A stretch of DNA of 64,000 nt from Rhodococcus sp. 14-2483-1-2 (lineage in GTDB: Bacteria; Actinomycetota; Actinomycetes; Mycobacteriales; Mycobacteriaceae), in assembly GCF_002259405.1 (NCBI RefSeq), contig NZ_NPFW01000013.1, positions 124,001 through 188,000 on the forward strand, in the 5' to 3' direction. Of the stretch, positions 35,094-43,447 are shown one piece after another. Every line of letters begins with the position of its first letter. Position 1 is the stretch's first letter. A program made the translations under genes and the position numbers. The notes below the pieces were generated by a model, which saw only the letters and a list, made by a program, of their open reading frames with translations, was not told the DNA's origin and searched no databases.

Positions 35094-35810
35094 TTGGACG
35101 CTGGACGCCGCTGGGCTCTCGAAACGCTCGGCACACACGGACCGCTCATCAGGGACCGGATACCGGCTCTCATCATGGCGGAGCACCATGGATCGCTGGG
35201 GGCGCAGGACGCATCCGGGCATCGCTCGACAGGGCACTACGGTTTGTTCTGGCGCGGAATCTTGGAGAAGTTCGAGGAACTCGGCCAGCTGCCCGGAGCG
35301 ACGTTAGTGAGGCCCGACAAGGCTCCGTACAAGATCCCTGTCGTAAATGGAGTCGCCATATTCCCCTGGCGTTACTCCCCGTCGGTCAAGCGAGAGATGG
35401 CCTCGGTTCGGTTCGGTACCTCAGATTCACGAACTGCAATCGCTGACATTCGTCCGCCAATGCTGCAGGGAGAACTGGATCTCGACGTCCCGGATCCACA
35501 ACTGACCGACGAAGAACGCGTACTCGTCGACGGTTTCAACAGATATATCAAGGATCCTGTAGTAGATACCGGCCGCCTGGTGTTAGTGGCGATCTGCAGC
35601 TCTGTCCGCGGACTTAACGCCGCGCAATGGGGCGAAGCCGTCCTGACTCCAGACGGCTTCATCTCGTGGGTCTCACAACCCGAAGACCTGCTTGCCCTTC
35701 CCGAGATGCGACCCGTCTCGACATCGCCGGTCGGAACCTTCACCTCCGGTCCGATCCCGAACAAGTTCCCAGCCCCTGACTCCGACGAAGCATCAGGATC
35801 CAATGAGTGA
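35094..35810 (+). CDS. Hypothetical protein coupled to the HTH/ImmA protease
   Basis: This 238-residue soluble protein is not recognised. It has no signal or membrane segment. Readable conserved-looking stretches are HYGLFWRGILEKFEELGQLPG (part), YKIPVVNGVAIFPWRYS near residue 83 and RLVLVAICSSVRGLN near 161. The start is TTG 35094 behind AAGGAGG. TTA leucine codons (near 35304 and 35583) are unlike the core genes. Its stop overlaps the next gene's ATG by 8 nt, so it is translated together with the HTH/ImmA protein and may be its partner, substrate or toxin component. Confidence 0.75.
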   Translation: MDAGRRWALETLGTHGPLIRDRIPALIMAEHHGSLGAQDASGHRSTGHYGLFWRGILEKFEELGQLPGATLVRPDKAPYKIPVVNGVAIFPWRYSPSVKREMASVRFGTSDSRTAIADIRPPMLQGELDLDVPDPQLTDEERVLVDGFNRYIKDPVVDTGRLVLVAICSSVRGLNAAQWGEAVLTPDGFISWVSQPEDLLALPEMRPVSTSPVGTFTSGPIPNKFPAPDSDEASGSNE

Positions 35811-36951
35811 CGACCGTCCTCAGCTTCACCTTTTCGGCTCCGACGACAGCGCTTCGGGCGTCATCGCGCACGGCTTCGAACCTGCCCGACTCACTCAGGC
35901 CCGAGTGCTCGCCGAACTCACCAAATCTGAACTGGCCGAGCAAGTATCAGTATCTCCAGCAGCAATAGGCCAGTTCGAGTCTGGAATCACAAGGCCACGC
36001 GCCGACATCGTCGACACGTTGAGCCGCGTGCTAGAAGTACCACCGGAGTACTTCGCCACCGGACGACCCGTGGGAAGACTCGATGCTGCCGATGCTCACT
36101 TTCGAAGTCTGCGCTCCACGCGAGCCAAAGATCGCTCAAAAGCGGCCGCTCATGCAGAGCAGGTGTGGGAATTGAGCCACGCTTTGGAAAAACGGGTCAG
36201 GTTCCCCGACCTTGCCCTTCCTCCGATCCATCCTGATGCAACGCCTTGGGAAGCTGCGAGGATATTGAGGGACTTCTGGTCGCTGCCCAGGGGTCCAGTG
36301 TCCCATCTCGCGGCATTGATGGAATCTAACGGGATCATCGTGTGCTTGATTTCCATGACCGACGAAGCGTTCGGGCGTGTGAAGGCCTACTCCACCGACG
36401 CCCTCGGTCGGCCGATCGTCATCGTCACCCCAGAACGCTTCAAATCGGTCCACGAATACCGTTTCACCTGCGCACACGAACTGGGCCACCTGCTGCTCCA
36501 TCCGAACGCGCTACCAGGTGACCGCCAGCAGGAACGCGAAGCCGATCAGTTCGCAGCTGAATTCCTTACTCCACGTGTCGAAATCGAGCCACTGCTGCCG
36601 AAGACCGTACGGATCCCAGCTTTGGATGCATTGAGCAAGACCTGGGGGGTATCGATCGAATCACTGATATACCGCATGGGTGAACTCCGTTTAGTGTCCG
36701 AAGCATCAATTCGGCGCGCCCACCAACGGTTGGCAAGCATGGCCGGTCTACGTGTGGAAGAGGCGTTAGTGTCGTTCCCCGGCGAAGTCCCGAGCCTTCT
36801 CAGGGATGCTCTCGCACTTGCCGAATCCACCGACTACACCCGCAGTCAGCTGGCAGCCGAGTTGTGCTGGTCCGAAAGACATTTAAGTGCGATGCTCGGC
36901 GACGTCGACACCCGACCGAAATTGACCGTGGTGCGCAGGCCCACCGCGTGA
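35803..36951 (+). CDS. HTH (XRE) and ImmA/IrrE metallopeptidase protein
   Basis: This 382-residue protein has an N-terminal XRE helix-turn-helix (ARVLAELTKSELAEQVSVSP then AAIGQFESG, about 29-60), a linker, and an ImmA/IrrE zinc peptidase domain with HELGH in CAHELGHLLLHP near residue 226 and downstream Glu in READQFAAEFLTP near 247. A C-terminal region (YTRSQLAAELCWSERHLSAM) may be a second small HTH. Such fused proteins derepress phage-like or stress operons by cleaving repressors. The ATG lies 8 nt inside the upstream gene. It ends 204 nt before the nuclease gene. Confidence 0.9.
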   Translation: MSDDRPQLHLFGSDDSASGVIAHGFEPARLTQARVLAELTKSELAEQVSVSPAAIGQFESGITRPRADIVDTLSRVLEVPPEYFATGRPVGRLDAADAHFRSLRSTRAKDRSKAAAHAEQVWELSHALEKRVRFPDLALPPIHPDATPWEAARILRDFWSLPRGPVSHLAALMESNGIIVCLISMTDEAFGRVKAYSTDALGRPIVIVTPERFKSVHEYRFTCAHELGHLLLHPNALPGDRQQEREADQFAAEFLTPRVEIEPLLPKTVRIPALDALSKTWGVSIESLIYRMGELRLVSEASIRRAHQRLASMAGLRVEEALVSFPGEVPSLLRDALALAESTDYTRSQLAAELCWSERHLSAMLGDVDTRPKLTVVRRPTA

Positions 36952-37155
36952 TTATCGATACCAGGTGATAGCAGGAAGGTTAACCGGCTATCGGAATCGC
37001 CGCTTGCCGCGCGTTCAACCTTGTTGCGACCACTCTGCGTGGGACTATCAGCTCGGGGCCGTCGGTCCCGAGTCATTGACAGCCCGTTCCATTCGCGCTC
37101 ACCGCTCTCACAACTTGAACGGTCAGCTTGATTCGAGAGCATGCAAGGAGTCCCC

Positions 37156-38877
37156 ATGAGGGTCGCGCGTATTCGCATCGAACGCTTCCGGGGCTACCGC
37201 CACGCCGAAATCGAAGTGCCTAGGAACATGGTGCTTGCGGGGGAGCCACAGGCGGGCCGTACCGACATAGTCGAAGCGCTCCGCCACGTCCTGGACGCCC
37301 GCAGCACGCGAGCGCGTGTGAACCCCATTGATGTATTTCGTCCCGCTGATAGTGAAGAAGCGGCCTTGACCGAGGTGGAGGTGACTCTGCTCGACCTAGG
37401 CAAAGACCTCGAAATTCTCCTCAGCGAGAGCCTCGAGACGTTCGACGAGGAGACCGGCGAGATAGCCACGTCAAGCAACGCGGGAGACGCGGTTCTCGGT
37501 GTCCGCCTCTGCTATCGAGCGCGATATGACCTCGATACGGACACCGGTGAGCACTGGGTTGACTACCCTGCACGGAGTAATCCCGCTGCTGATGTATTCA
37601 AGAGAGCGAGCCGGATCGAACGCGAAGCTCTGCCTGTTCAATTTGTCGACAGTGCACCGGCTCTCCAGCTGCGGGCTGAGGGCGTCCTCAGAGAGCTTCT
37701 TGCCGATGCTGACTCTCATAACCTGGATGCCGCCCTCACTAACTTAGATTCTGCTATTCACACTGCAACCGAATCCTTCTCGGAGACGGAAGTAGTCACG
37801 GGGGTCCTGAACAAGGTTATTGATTCTGGGCCACAGCTCCTCTTCAACATTGCTGATTCCGCCGACATCACTTTCCTAGCGGATGACGGCTCGATGGCTT
37901 CGCTGCTCAGGGCGCTCCAGCCAGCGATTTTGATGGGGTCAGCCGGGCACCTTCCAGTCCGCTCCCAAGGCTCGACTGTCGAAAATGTGCTCTCAGCAGC
38001 TGAAGCTGTCGCTGCTGCGCGGGACACTCAATCGGGTGTCGTCATCATCGGCGATGACTTCGGTGATCGTCTTGACTCATCGTCCTCCGAATACATGGCC
38101 CGGCTCATACATGTAACAGCAGGGCAAGCCATCCTCACGACACGCCGTCCCGAGGTTGCGCGAGCATTCGATCCCGGCGAGCTGGTTCGGCTTACGATCA
38201 GTCACGGAGAGAGACGGCAGCACCGGCTCCCAATAGTCACCGACAAGAGTAGCCGCGTAAACCGCAGGCTGGTCCTCGAACAGCTTCTTGCGGCTCTGAG
38301 CGCAAGAACTGTCGTCCTCGTAGAGGGACCGCTCGATGTCGAGGGGTACGGCGCGATCGCGTCGCGGCTTTTCGTTAAGACGAAAAAACCGCAGCACAGC
38401 CTACCCGCGAACGGTATTCGACTCGTCGCCCCGCCAGGTTCAGACGGCGGTGTCACCCGGCTCCCCGCAATCGCCGAGATCGCTCTAGAACTCGGCTTTC
38501 ACGTCCGCGCAATTGTCGACAACGATAAGCCCGGACGAGAAGATCCAGCAGTCGGGGCACTCGCAGGCATGGTCGAACAACTCGTCGTTCTCCCCACACG
38601 CACCGCAGTGGAGGCTGCTCTCATTCGCGGCATATCTGGAGATCACCTCCGAGAGACGGTCGAGACTCTGGAAGACTTCGGAATGCCACTTCTTCCAACC
38701 GATCTGGATGATGACGATATCGCGGACCACCTCATCTCGACAAAAGTAATCAAGAAGCAGGGACTTGGCGCGGCCTGGGCGAATGCGCTAACGCACAAGC
38801 CACCAATCGCGCGATCTGTGATCGAAGCGATCTGCGGCGACAAACTCGGCCGCATCGAAATCCCTGATGTGGCATGA
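37156..38877 (+). CDS. OLD-family TOPRIM nuclease with degenerate ATPase (GajA-like)
   Basis: This 573-residue protein has an N-terminal RecF/OLD ABC-ATPase fold and a C-terminal TOPRIM domain. TOPRIM residues look intact: LVEGPLDVEGY near 388 (metal Glu) and IVDNDKPG near 453 (Asp-X-Asp). ATPase motifs are altered: Walker A reads GEPQAGRTD (Arg35 for Lys), Walker B reads VVIIGDDFGD (Asp for Glu), and the usual TTHSP reads TTRRP near 330. ATG 37156 is chosen because AAGGAG at 37145 precedes it; ATG 37141 is the alternative. Its stop overlaps the helicase ATG by 4 nt, the Gabija-like arrangement. Confidence 0.85.
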   Translation: MRVARIRIERFRGYRHAEIEVPRNMVLAGEPQAGRTDIVEALRHVLDARSTRARVNPIDVFRPADSEEAALTEVEVTLLDLGKDLEILLSESLETFDEETGEIATSSNAGDAVLGVRLCYRARYDLDTDTGEHWVDYPARSNPAADVFKRASRIEREALPVQFVDSAPALQLRAEGVLRELLADADSHNLDAALTNLDSAIHTATESFSETEVVTGVLNKVIDSGPQLLFNIADSADITFLADDGSMASLLRALQPAILMGSAGHLPVRSQGSTVENVLSAAEAVAAARDTQSGVVIIGDDFGDRLDSSSSEYMARLIHVTAGQAILTTRRPEVARAFDPGELVRLTISHGERRQHRLPIVTDKSSRVNRRLVLEQLLAALSARTVVLVEGPLDVEGYGAIASRLFVKTKKPQHSLPANGIRLVAPPGSDGGVTRLPAIAEIALELGFHVRAIVDNDKPGREDPAVGALAGMVEQLVVLPTRTAVEAALIRGISGDHLRETVETLEDFGMPLLPTDLDDDDIADHLISTKVIKKQGLGAAWANALTHKPPIARSVIEAICGDKLGRIEIPDVA

Positions 38878-40499
38878 GCTTCTCCCCTCAAAATCCTGAG
38901 CAAAAGCAAGTGGTCGAAACGCACGCCAAACTTACTGTCGTGCTCGGTGGCGCGGGGGTCGGGAAGACGACAAGCGCGCTAGCCGCGGCGCACGCCCATC
39001 TCGAACGGGTAGCAGAAAGCAAACCACGCGACCGGGTCTTATTCCTGTCGTTCTCTCGTTCCTCGGTGGCACGCATCGCTTCCCGCGCAGACGAGATACT
39101 GGGCCGACGCGGCTCCCAGGTGGACATCATGACGTTTCACTCGCTGGCTTTTTCCGCTGTCCGGAGATTTGGGAGTCTCGTCGGACACGGGGATGCCATC
39201 CTAGTCAGCCCTGCTCGCGAGAAGCTCGGCCTTGCCGAGAACGAGATCGGATACAGCAAGCTCATTCCGTTATTGCTTAAAATTGGCCAGGCAGCACCTG
39301 CAGTTGCAGAGCACCTGCGCACACGATGGGGCCTAATAGTCGTGGACGAATTCCAGGACACTGGCAACTCACAGCAAGAGCTTCTCCAGCTGATTTCTCG
39401 GGACAGCAGGGTCCTACTGCTAGGCGATCCAAACCAGTGTATTTACACGTTTCTGGTCACGGACGGCGTGAGAGTGGAGCGTATCCACGAGGCGTGCTTA
39501 GCAGCAGGACCTGGGAACACCATCGTTCTCCCGGAATCTTCGTTTCGAGACCCCTCTGGGGTCATCCCGGCCGTGGCCAATGCCATCAGGGCGCGTTTGT
39601 TCGAGTCGGAAGCGATCTCGACTGCAATTAAGAAAGGGAGATTGGTCATCCGCAGCGGAATATCCGGTGCCGACGAGACAAGTAGTGTCACCCAAACTAT
39701 CAGCGAGCTGACTTCCGAGGGTATGGGCGTTGCCGTATTCACACACCATAATGACATGCTCGCGGCGCTGTCCGATTCACTTGAAGCCGCCGGCATCGAA
39801 CATGAAGTGGCCGGACTTAGCGACGCTCTTGCCGCCGCTCTCGACGCCCAGACCGCCATGGCAAGGTTTTACATCGGTGACTGCGGCTGGGGCAACGTCC
39901 TCGAAGCTTTAGCAGTGTTCCTTACGAGCGCGCAACGAGGCCCACAGGTTCCGGCCCTAGCACGTCAGGTAATGAATGGTTCGGGCCCTGTTTCCCTTCA
40001 GGAGCGCCTCGCTATTCTTCGAACGCGGCTCTCCGGTGCGATATCGGTTCAAGAAGTAACCGAGATCGCGGGTACGGCACATCATGCGCTTGGGCTGCCG
40101 CAGAAGTCTGGTGCTTGGCAGCAAGCCGGCGCATTGCTCTCGTTGATGCGCATGAGGGCTGCTCGCGCGGGCCGGGGACGAATCGATGATCGACAGCTCG
40201 TGGCGGGTATGTGTGTTGAAGCTCGTGAAGCAACCTATGCAGCGCTCACGGACGCCGTCACCAGCCCCCGCGAGGTTCAGTTGATGAATCTCTACCAGAC
40301 CAAGGGGCGTGAAGCTGATGCGACTGTCGTGGTCCTGCGGGAAGGAGATTTCATGGGATTCGAGTCGGAGCCGTTCCCGAATACCAGCCGCCTCCTCTAT
40401 GTCGTATTCTCAAGGGCTAGGCAGAGGATCGTGGTGTTGCTCGTAGGCGACAAGCTTCACGCGTCAGTTGCTCCACTTGCCATTCTCTCCGAGCTCTGA
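38874..40499 (+). CDS. UvrD/Rep-type superfamily 1 helicase (GajB-like)
   Basis: This 541-residue helicase has motif I GGAGVGKTTS near residue 25, motif Ia region LFLSFSRSSVARIASRA near 55, motif II VVDEFQDTG near 157, motif III LLLGDPNQCIYTF near 181, motif V-like LMNLYQTKGREADATVVVL near 469, and motif VI RLLYVVFSRARQRIVVLL near 503. All catalytic residues look intact. The size fits GajB rather than full-length UvrD/PcrA (over 650). The ATGA overlap with the nuclease gene indicates an operon. TTA codons are frequent. Confidence 0.9.
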   Translation: MSFSPQNPEQKQVVETHAKLTVVLGGAGVGKTTSALAAAHAHLERVAESKPRDRVLFLSFSRSSVARIASRADEILGRRGSQVDIMTFHSLAFSAVRRFGSLVGHGDAILVSPAREKLGLAENEIGYSKLIPLLLKIGQAAPAVAEHLRTRWGLIVVDEFQDTGNSQQELLQLISRDSRVLLLGDPNQCIYTFLVTDGVRVERIHEACLAAGPGNTIVLPESSFRDPSGVIPAVANAIRARLFESEAISTAIKKGRLVIRSGISGADETSSVTQTISELTSEGMGVAVFTHHNDMLAALSDSLEAAGIEHEVAGLSDALAAALDAQTAMARFYIGDCGWGNVLEALAVFLTSAQRGPQVPALARQVMNGSGPVSLQERLAILRTRLSGAISVQEVTEIAGTAHHALGLPQKSGAWQQAGALLSLMRMRAARAGRGRIDDRQLVAGMCVEAREATYAALTDAVTSPREVQLMNLYQTKGREADATVVVLREGDFMGFESEPFPNTSRLLYVVFSRARQRIVVLLVGDKLHASVAPLAILSEL

Positions 40500-40670
40500 G
40501 TGCTTTGGTGAATCAATAAGAACTCAGCACTTCGCGTTCATTGTCGGTGCACGTCTTGGATTCACATGATTAGGCCACGAGCGGGCTGGTCCCTAAGGAT
40601 CTCGACGTGGCGAAGTAATCTTCCTACTCGCTTCCCGCCCGGAGTGGGCCGTGAGCTCTAGGCTCAGACC

Positions 40671-41282
40671 ATGCCTATCTCACCGCTTCAGGCCGCGACC
40701 GACGTGATGGACCGGGCGGATGCCCTGCTAGCGCATGCGGCTGGTGCGGCAAATCCTCTGGTGGTAGATGACACCCGCCGATCAGCGCTTGCGCTGGGTG
40801 TCGCGGCCCTTGACACGTATCTTCATTGGGCGCTAGCGGACGTTCCCTTGCGGCAGATGCCTTCGGCTCTCAAGGGGCTTGACGTACCTTTCGGAGATCT
40901 GGTCGACCTCAGCGAGGCAATGGTGCAGAACCGCGCCAGAATTAGACCGAAGGTGCGGGCGCGTGGCGTCCTTGAGCGCGCAATTTTAACTCGCACCTTC
41001 CAGAGCAGTCGCGAAGTCGAGCAGGCAATGCTCATGATCGGAATCCGGAACGCGTTTCAGAAGATCTCGATCAGAATTGCGCCGGCACATAAGCCTTCAG
41101 ACATCAAAGACCGGCTCAACCGAATTGTGTATCGCCGCAACCGGATCGTGCATGAGGGCGATCTCCAGCGACAGTCACGGCCGCAGCAAATCAAGCGGGA
41201 AACGACGGAAGCTGCCGCGATCCAGACTGATCTAGATTGGCTGCGTACTCTGATCGTGGCCATCGACAAGGTTCTCGTGTAG
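40671..41282 (+). CDS. HEPN-like domain protein
   Basis: This 203-residue, all-helical, soluble protein has near residue 155 the motif RRNRIVHEGD, matching the R-x4-6-H pattern of HEPN ribonucleases (RiboL-PSP/MAE_28990-like groups), with a conserved-looking helix SALALGVAALDTYLHWALAD near 45. HEPN proteins are common as toxins or effectors in defence islands. It lies 171 nt after the helicase stop on the same strand and shares the island's codon use, so it may be a separate effector or part of the same system. Assignment rests on motif recognition only. Confidence 0.7.
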   Translation: MPISPLQAATDVMDRADALLAHAAGAANPLVVDDTRRSALALGVAALDTYLHWALADVPLRQMPSALKGLDVPFGDLVDLSEAMVQNRARIRPKVRARGVLERAILTRTFQSSREVEQAMLMIGIRNAFQKISIRIAPAHKPSDIKDRLNRIVYRRNRIVHEGDLQRQSRPQQIKRETTEAAAIQTDLDWLRTLIVAIDKVLV

Positions 41283-41645
41283 GAACGCGCATCGCGTTGG
41301 TGCGGCATGACTTCAGGCAACTTCCTGAGCATCGTCCTTGCGCGCATCTACAGTGACCTAGTAGTTCGAGGACCGAAAGTAGCAAGCCGCGCTCGCAGAA
41401 CGAGACAAAAGTGTCTGCAGCGCATGTCAGGCAGCCATTGCTGACTAGGGCGAAGCAAGGTCAGCACCCACGATGCGGACCATAGACATGGTGCTCGCGG
41501 CGAGACCCGGAAGACCTACAACATTGCATCGTCCAGTAGCCGGCAATTTACCTGACAACGCGGTAAATGGACATTTCGTGGCTGAATGACAGGCCCGAGC
41601 GTTGAATCCCGGGAGCGAGAGATGCCGGCTGCCACATCTTCGACC
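41283..41645. other. Gene-free right edge of the island
   Basis: These 363 bases contain no supported gene; short open frames lack start sites and coding bias. ATTTACC (41546-41552) and GGTAAAT (41562-41568) form a 7-bp inverted repeat with a 9-nt loop. Composition changes to the GC-rich core pattern at about 41640. No integrase, tRNA fragment or duplicated attachment site was recognised. Confidence 0.5.
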
Positions 41646-42677
41646 TCAACCCGTGACGACAAATCTCGCCCCACTCGGAATCTCCAATCCCACCGAATCT
41701 CCCACCTCTACTACTGATCCCGCCGCCAACTCCACCTTCACCATCGCCGACCCCACGGTCACATCGGCGATGCTACGGAACCCGGTAGGCCTCAGACCGG
41801 AAACCGCTCCACGAATCCCGTTGTCATCCAAAGTGATCAGCTCCTGCCGCAGCAGCAAAACTGCGCGTCCAGCCGGCAGTGAAACCCCTGCGACCTCCAA
41901 CTCCCCGAGCTCGGAGCGATGTACCCCAACCCCATCCCACTGCCCCTCGATTTCGTTCATCCCACCCATCAGTCGCGACACTGCCAGCGTGCTCGGTCGC
42001 GTGTAGGCGGTCGCGATATCCGAGTGATGTTCGAGCCGGCCGTCGATGAGCACCGCCACGGAATCGGCCAGCACGGCCGCTTCCTGCTGATCGTGGGTGA
42101 CGAGCAGCAGAGTCTGATCCAGCGTCGAGCGCAATTCGCGAACCAGGTCGTGCATCTCGGTGCGCAATACCGGGTCCAGCGCGCTGAAAGGCTCGTCCAA
42201 CAGCAAGACTCGCGGTGAACCGGCGAGCGAACGCGCCAACGCCACCCGTTGCGCTTGCCCACCCGATACCTCGGACACCGCACGATCGCCGATGTCACCG
42301 AGATGCACCAGGTCGAGGTACTCCCGGGCCCGCTCGCGCGACCTCTTGCGACTCTCCCCGGCCGCGCGGTAAGCAAAGCCGATGTTGTCGAGTACCGACA
42401 TGTGCGGGAACAACATCGGACGCTGGAACACCATGCCGACCCCGCGATTCTCGGCCGCAACACCGTTCACCTCGCGGCCGTCGATGCGCACCGTGCCGGC
42501 GGTGGGCGAATCTAGTCCCGCGATGAGACGTAGCGCAGTGCTCTTGCCCGAACCCGACGGACCGAGAATCGCCGTGCAGGATCCCGGTGACACGGTGAGA
42601 TCCAACGAATCCAGGGCCGCAACCGAGTGACCGGCATGGACTTTGGTGAGTCCGTGAACGGACAGTTCGACGCTCAT
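41646..42677 (-). CDS. ABC transporter ATP-binding protein (YnjD-like)
   Basis: This 343-residue import ATPase has Walker A GPSGSGKST near residue 38, Q-loop VFQRPMLFPHMSV near 83, signature VSGGQAQRVALARSL near 136 and Walker B VLLLDEPFSALDP near 157, followed by a C-terminal TOBE-like regulatory domain (from about 240). It is the last gene of a four-gene importer operon (binding protein, two permeases, ATPase), all linked by 4-nt overlaps. Confidence 0.92.
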   Translation of the reverse strand: MSVELSVHGLTKVHAGHSVAALDSLDLTVSPGSCTAILGPSGSGKSTALRLIAGLDSPTAGTVRIDGREVNGVAAENRGVGMVFQRPMLFPHMSVLDNIGFAYRAAGESRKRSRERAREYLDLVHLGDIGDRAVSEVSGGQAQRVALARSLAGSPRVLLLDEPFSALDPVLRTEMHDLVRELRSTLDQTLLLVTHDQQEAAVLADSVAVLIDGRLEHHSDIATAYTRPSTLAVSRLMGGMNEIEGQWDGVGVHRSELGELEVAGVSLPAGRAVLLLRQELITLDDNGIRGAVSGLRPTGFRSIADVTVGSAMVKVELAAGSVVEVGDSVGLEIPSGARFVVTG

Positions 42678-43447
42678 CGTGCACTCCTACGACGCAGCCG
42701 GGCCAGCATGAGCACCAGCAACAACGGCGGCACGACGGCGGCGACCGACAGCGCAGCCACCACCGAATCGTTACCGGTTCCCGCAGCGAACGAGGCGACG
42801 AGAATAGGCACGGTGACCAGTCTGCCCCCGCCGATCAACAACGTGATCACGTAGTCGCTCCACGCCACGAGGAACGCGAGCAACGCAGCCCCTGCCAACG
42901 CCGGAGCCAACAGAGGAATGCGAATCTGCCACAGCACCATGGCACTCGACGCACCGAGAGTGCGCGCCTCCTCCTCGTAGCCGATCTCGTACGCGCCGAA
43001 CGCCACTCGCATCAGGTACGTCGTGTATGGGATCGCCGCGACGGTCAGCAGAGCGATCACCGCGACCGTGCTCGGAATGCGCGAGCGCAGCACCAGGACA
43101 TCGAGCCCCAATGCCACAGCGAACGGGGGCAGGGCCAGCGGCGCGAAGAGAACTCCGGCCACAAAAGCGGGAAAGCGCACAGTCCCGTTCACCAGGGCGC
43201 GAGCGGCCAACGCACCCAATGGTGTTGCGATGGCGGCGACGGCGAGAGCGAGCATGGTCGATTGCACGAACGCATCGGCACCCCCGGCGTCGAGGGCGCT
43301 GCGGACGCCGTCGAATCCCCATTCCTGCGGAATCGATCCGGGAAACGACCAGCGATTGCTGATGGCCCACAAGACAACCGGAATCAGCGGCAACAGGAAC
43401 CACAGGACCAGAACGGACCTGCCGACAGCGGGAGCAACCTTGTTCAT
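42674..43447 (-). CDS. ABC transporter permease 2
   Basis: This 257-residue permease has six predicted helices and the EAA-loop pattern EEEARTLGASSAMVLWQIRI near residue 163 that docks the ATPase. ATG 43447 (MNKVAPAVGRSV) overlaps permease 1's stop by 4 nt; a much longer open frame upstream is an antisense-like shadow in permease 1. With permease 1 it corresponds to the two halves of the single 511-residue YnjC of E. coli. Confidence 0.88.
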   Translation of the reverse strand: MNKVAPAVGRSVLVLWFLLPLIPVVLWAISNRWSFPGSIPQEWGFDGVRSALDAGGADAFVQSTMLALAVAAIATPLGALAARALVNGTVRFPAFVAGVLFAPLALPPFAVALGLDVLVLRSRIPSTVAVIALLTVAAIPYTTYLMRVAFGAYEIGYEEEARTLGASSAMVLWQIRIPLLAPALAGAALLAFLVAWSDYVITLLIGGGRLVTVPILVASFAAGTGNDSVVAALSVAAVVPPLLLVLMLARLRRRSAR

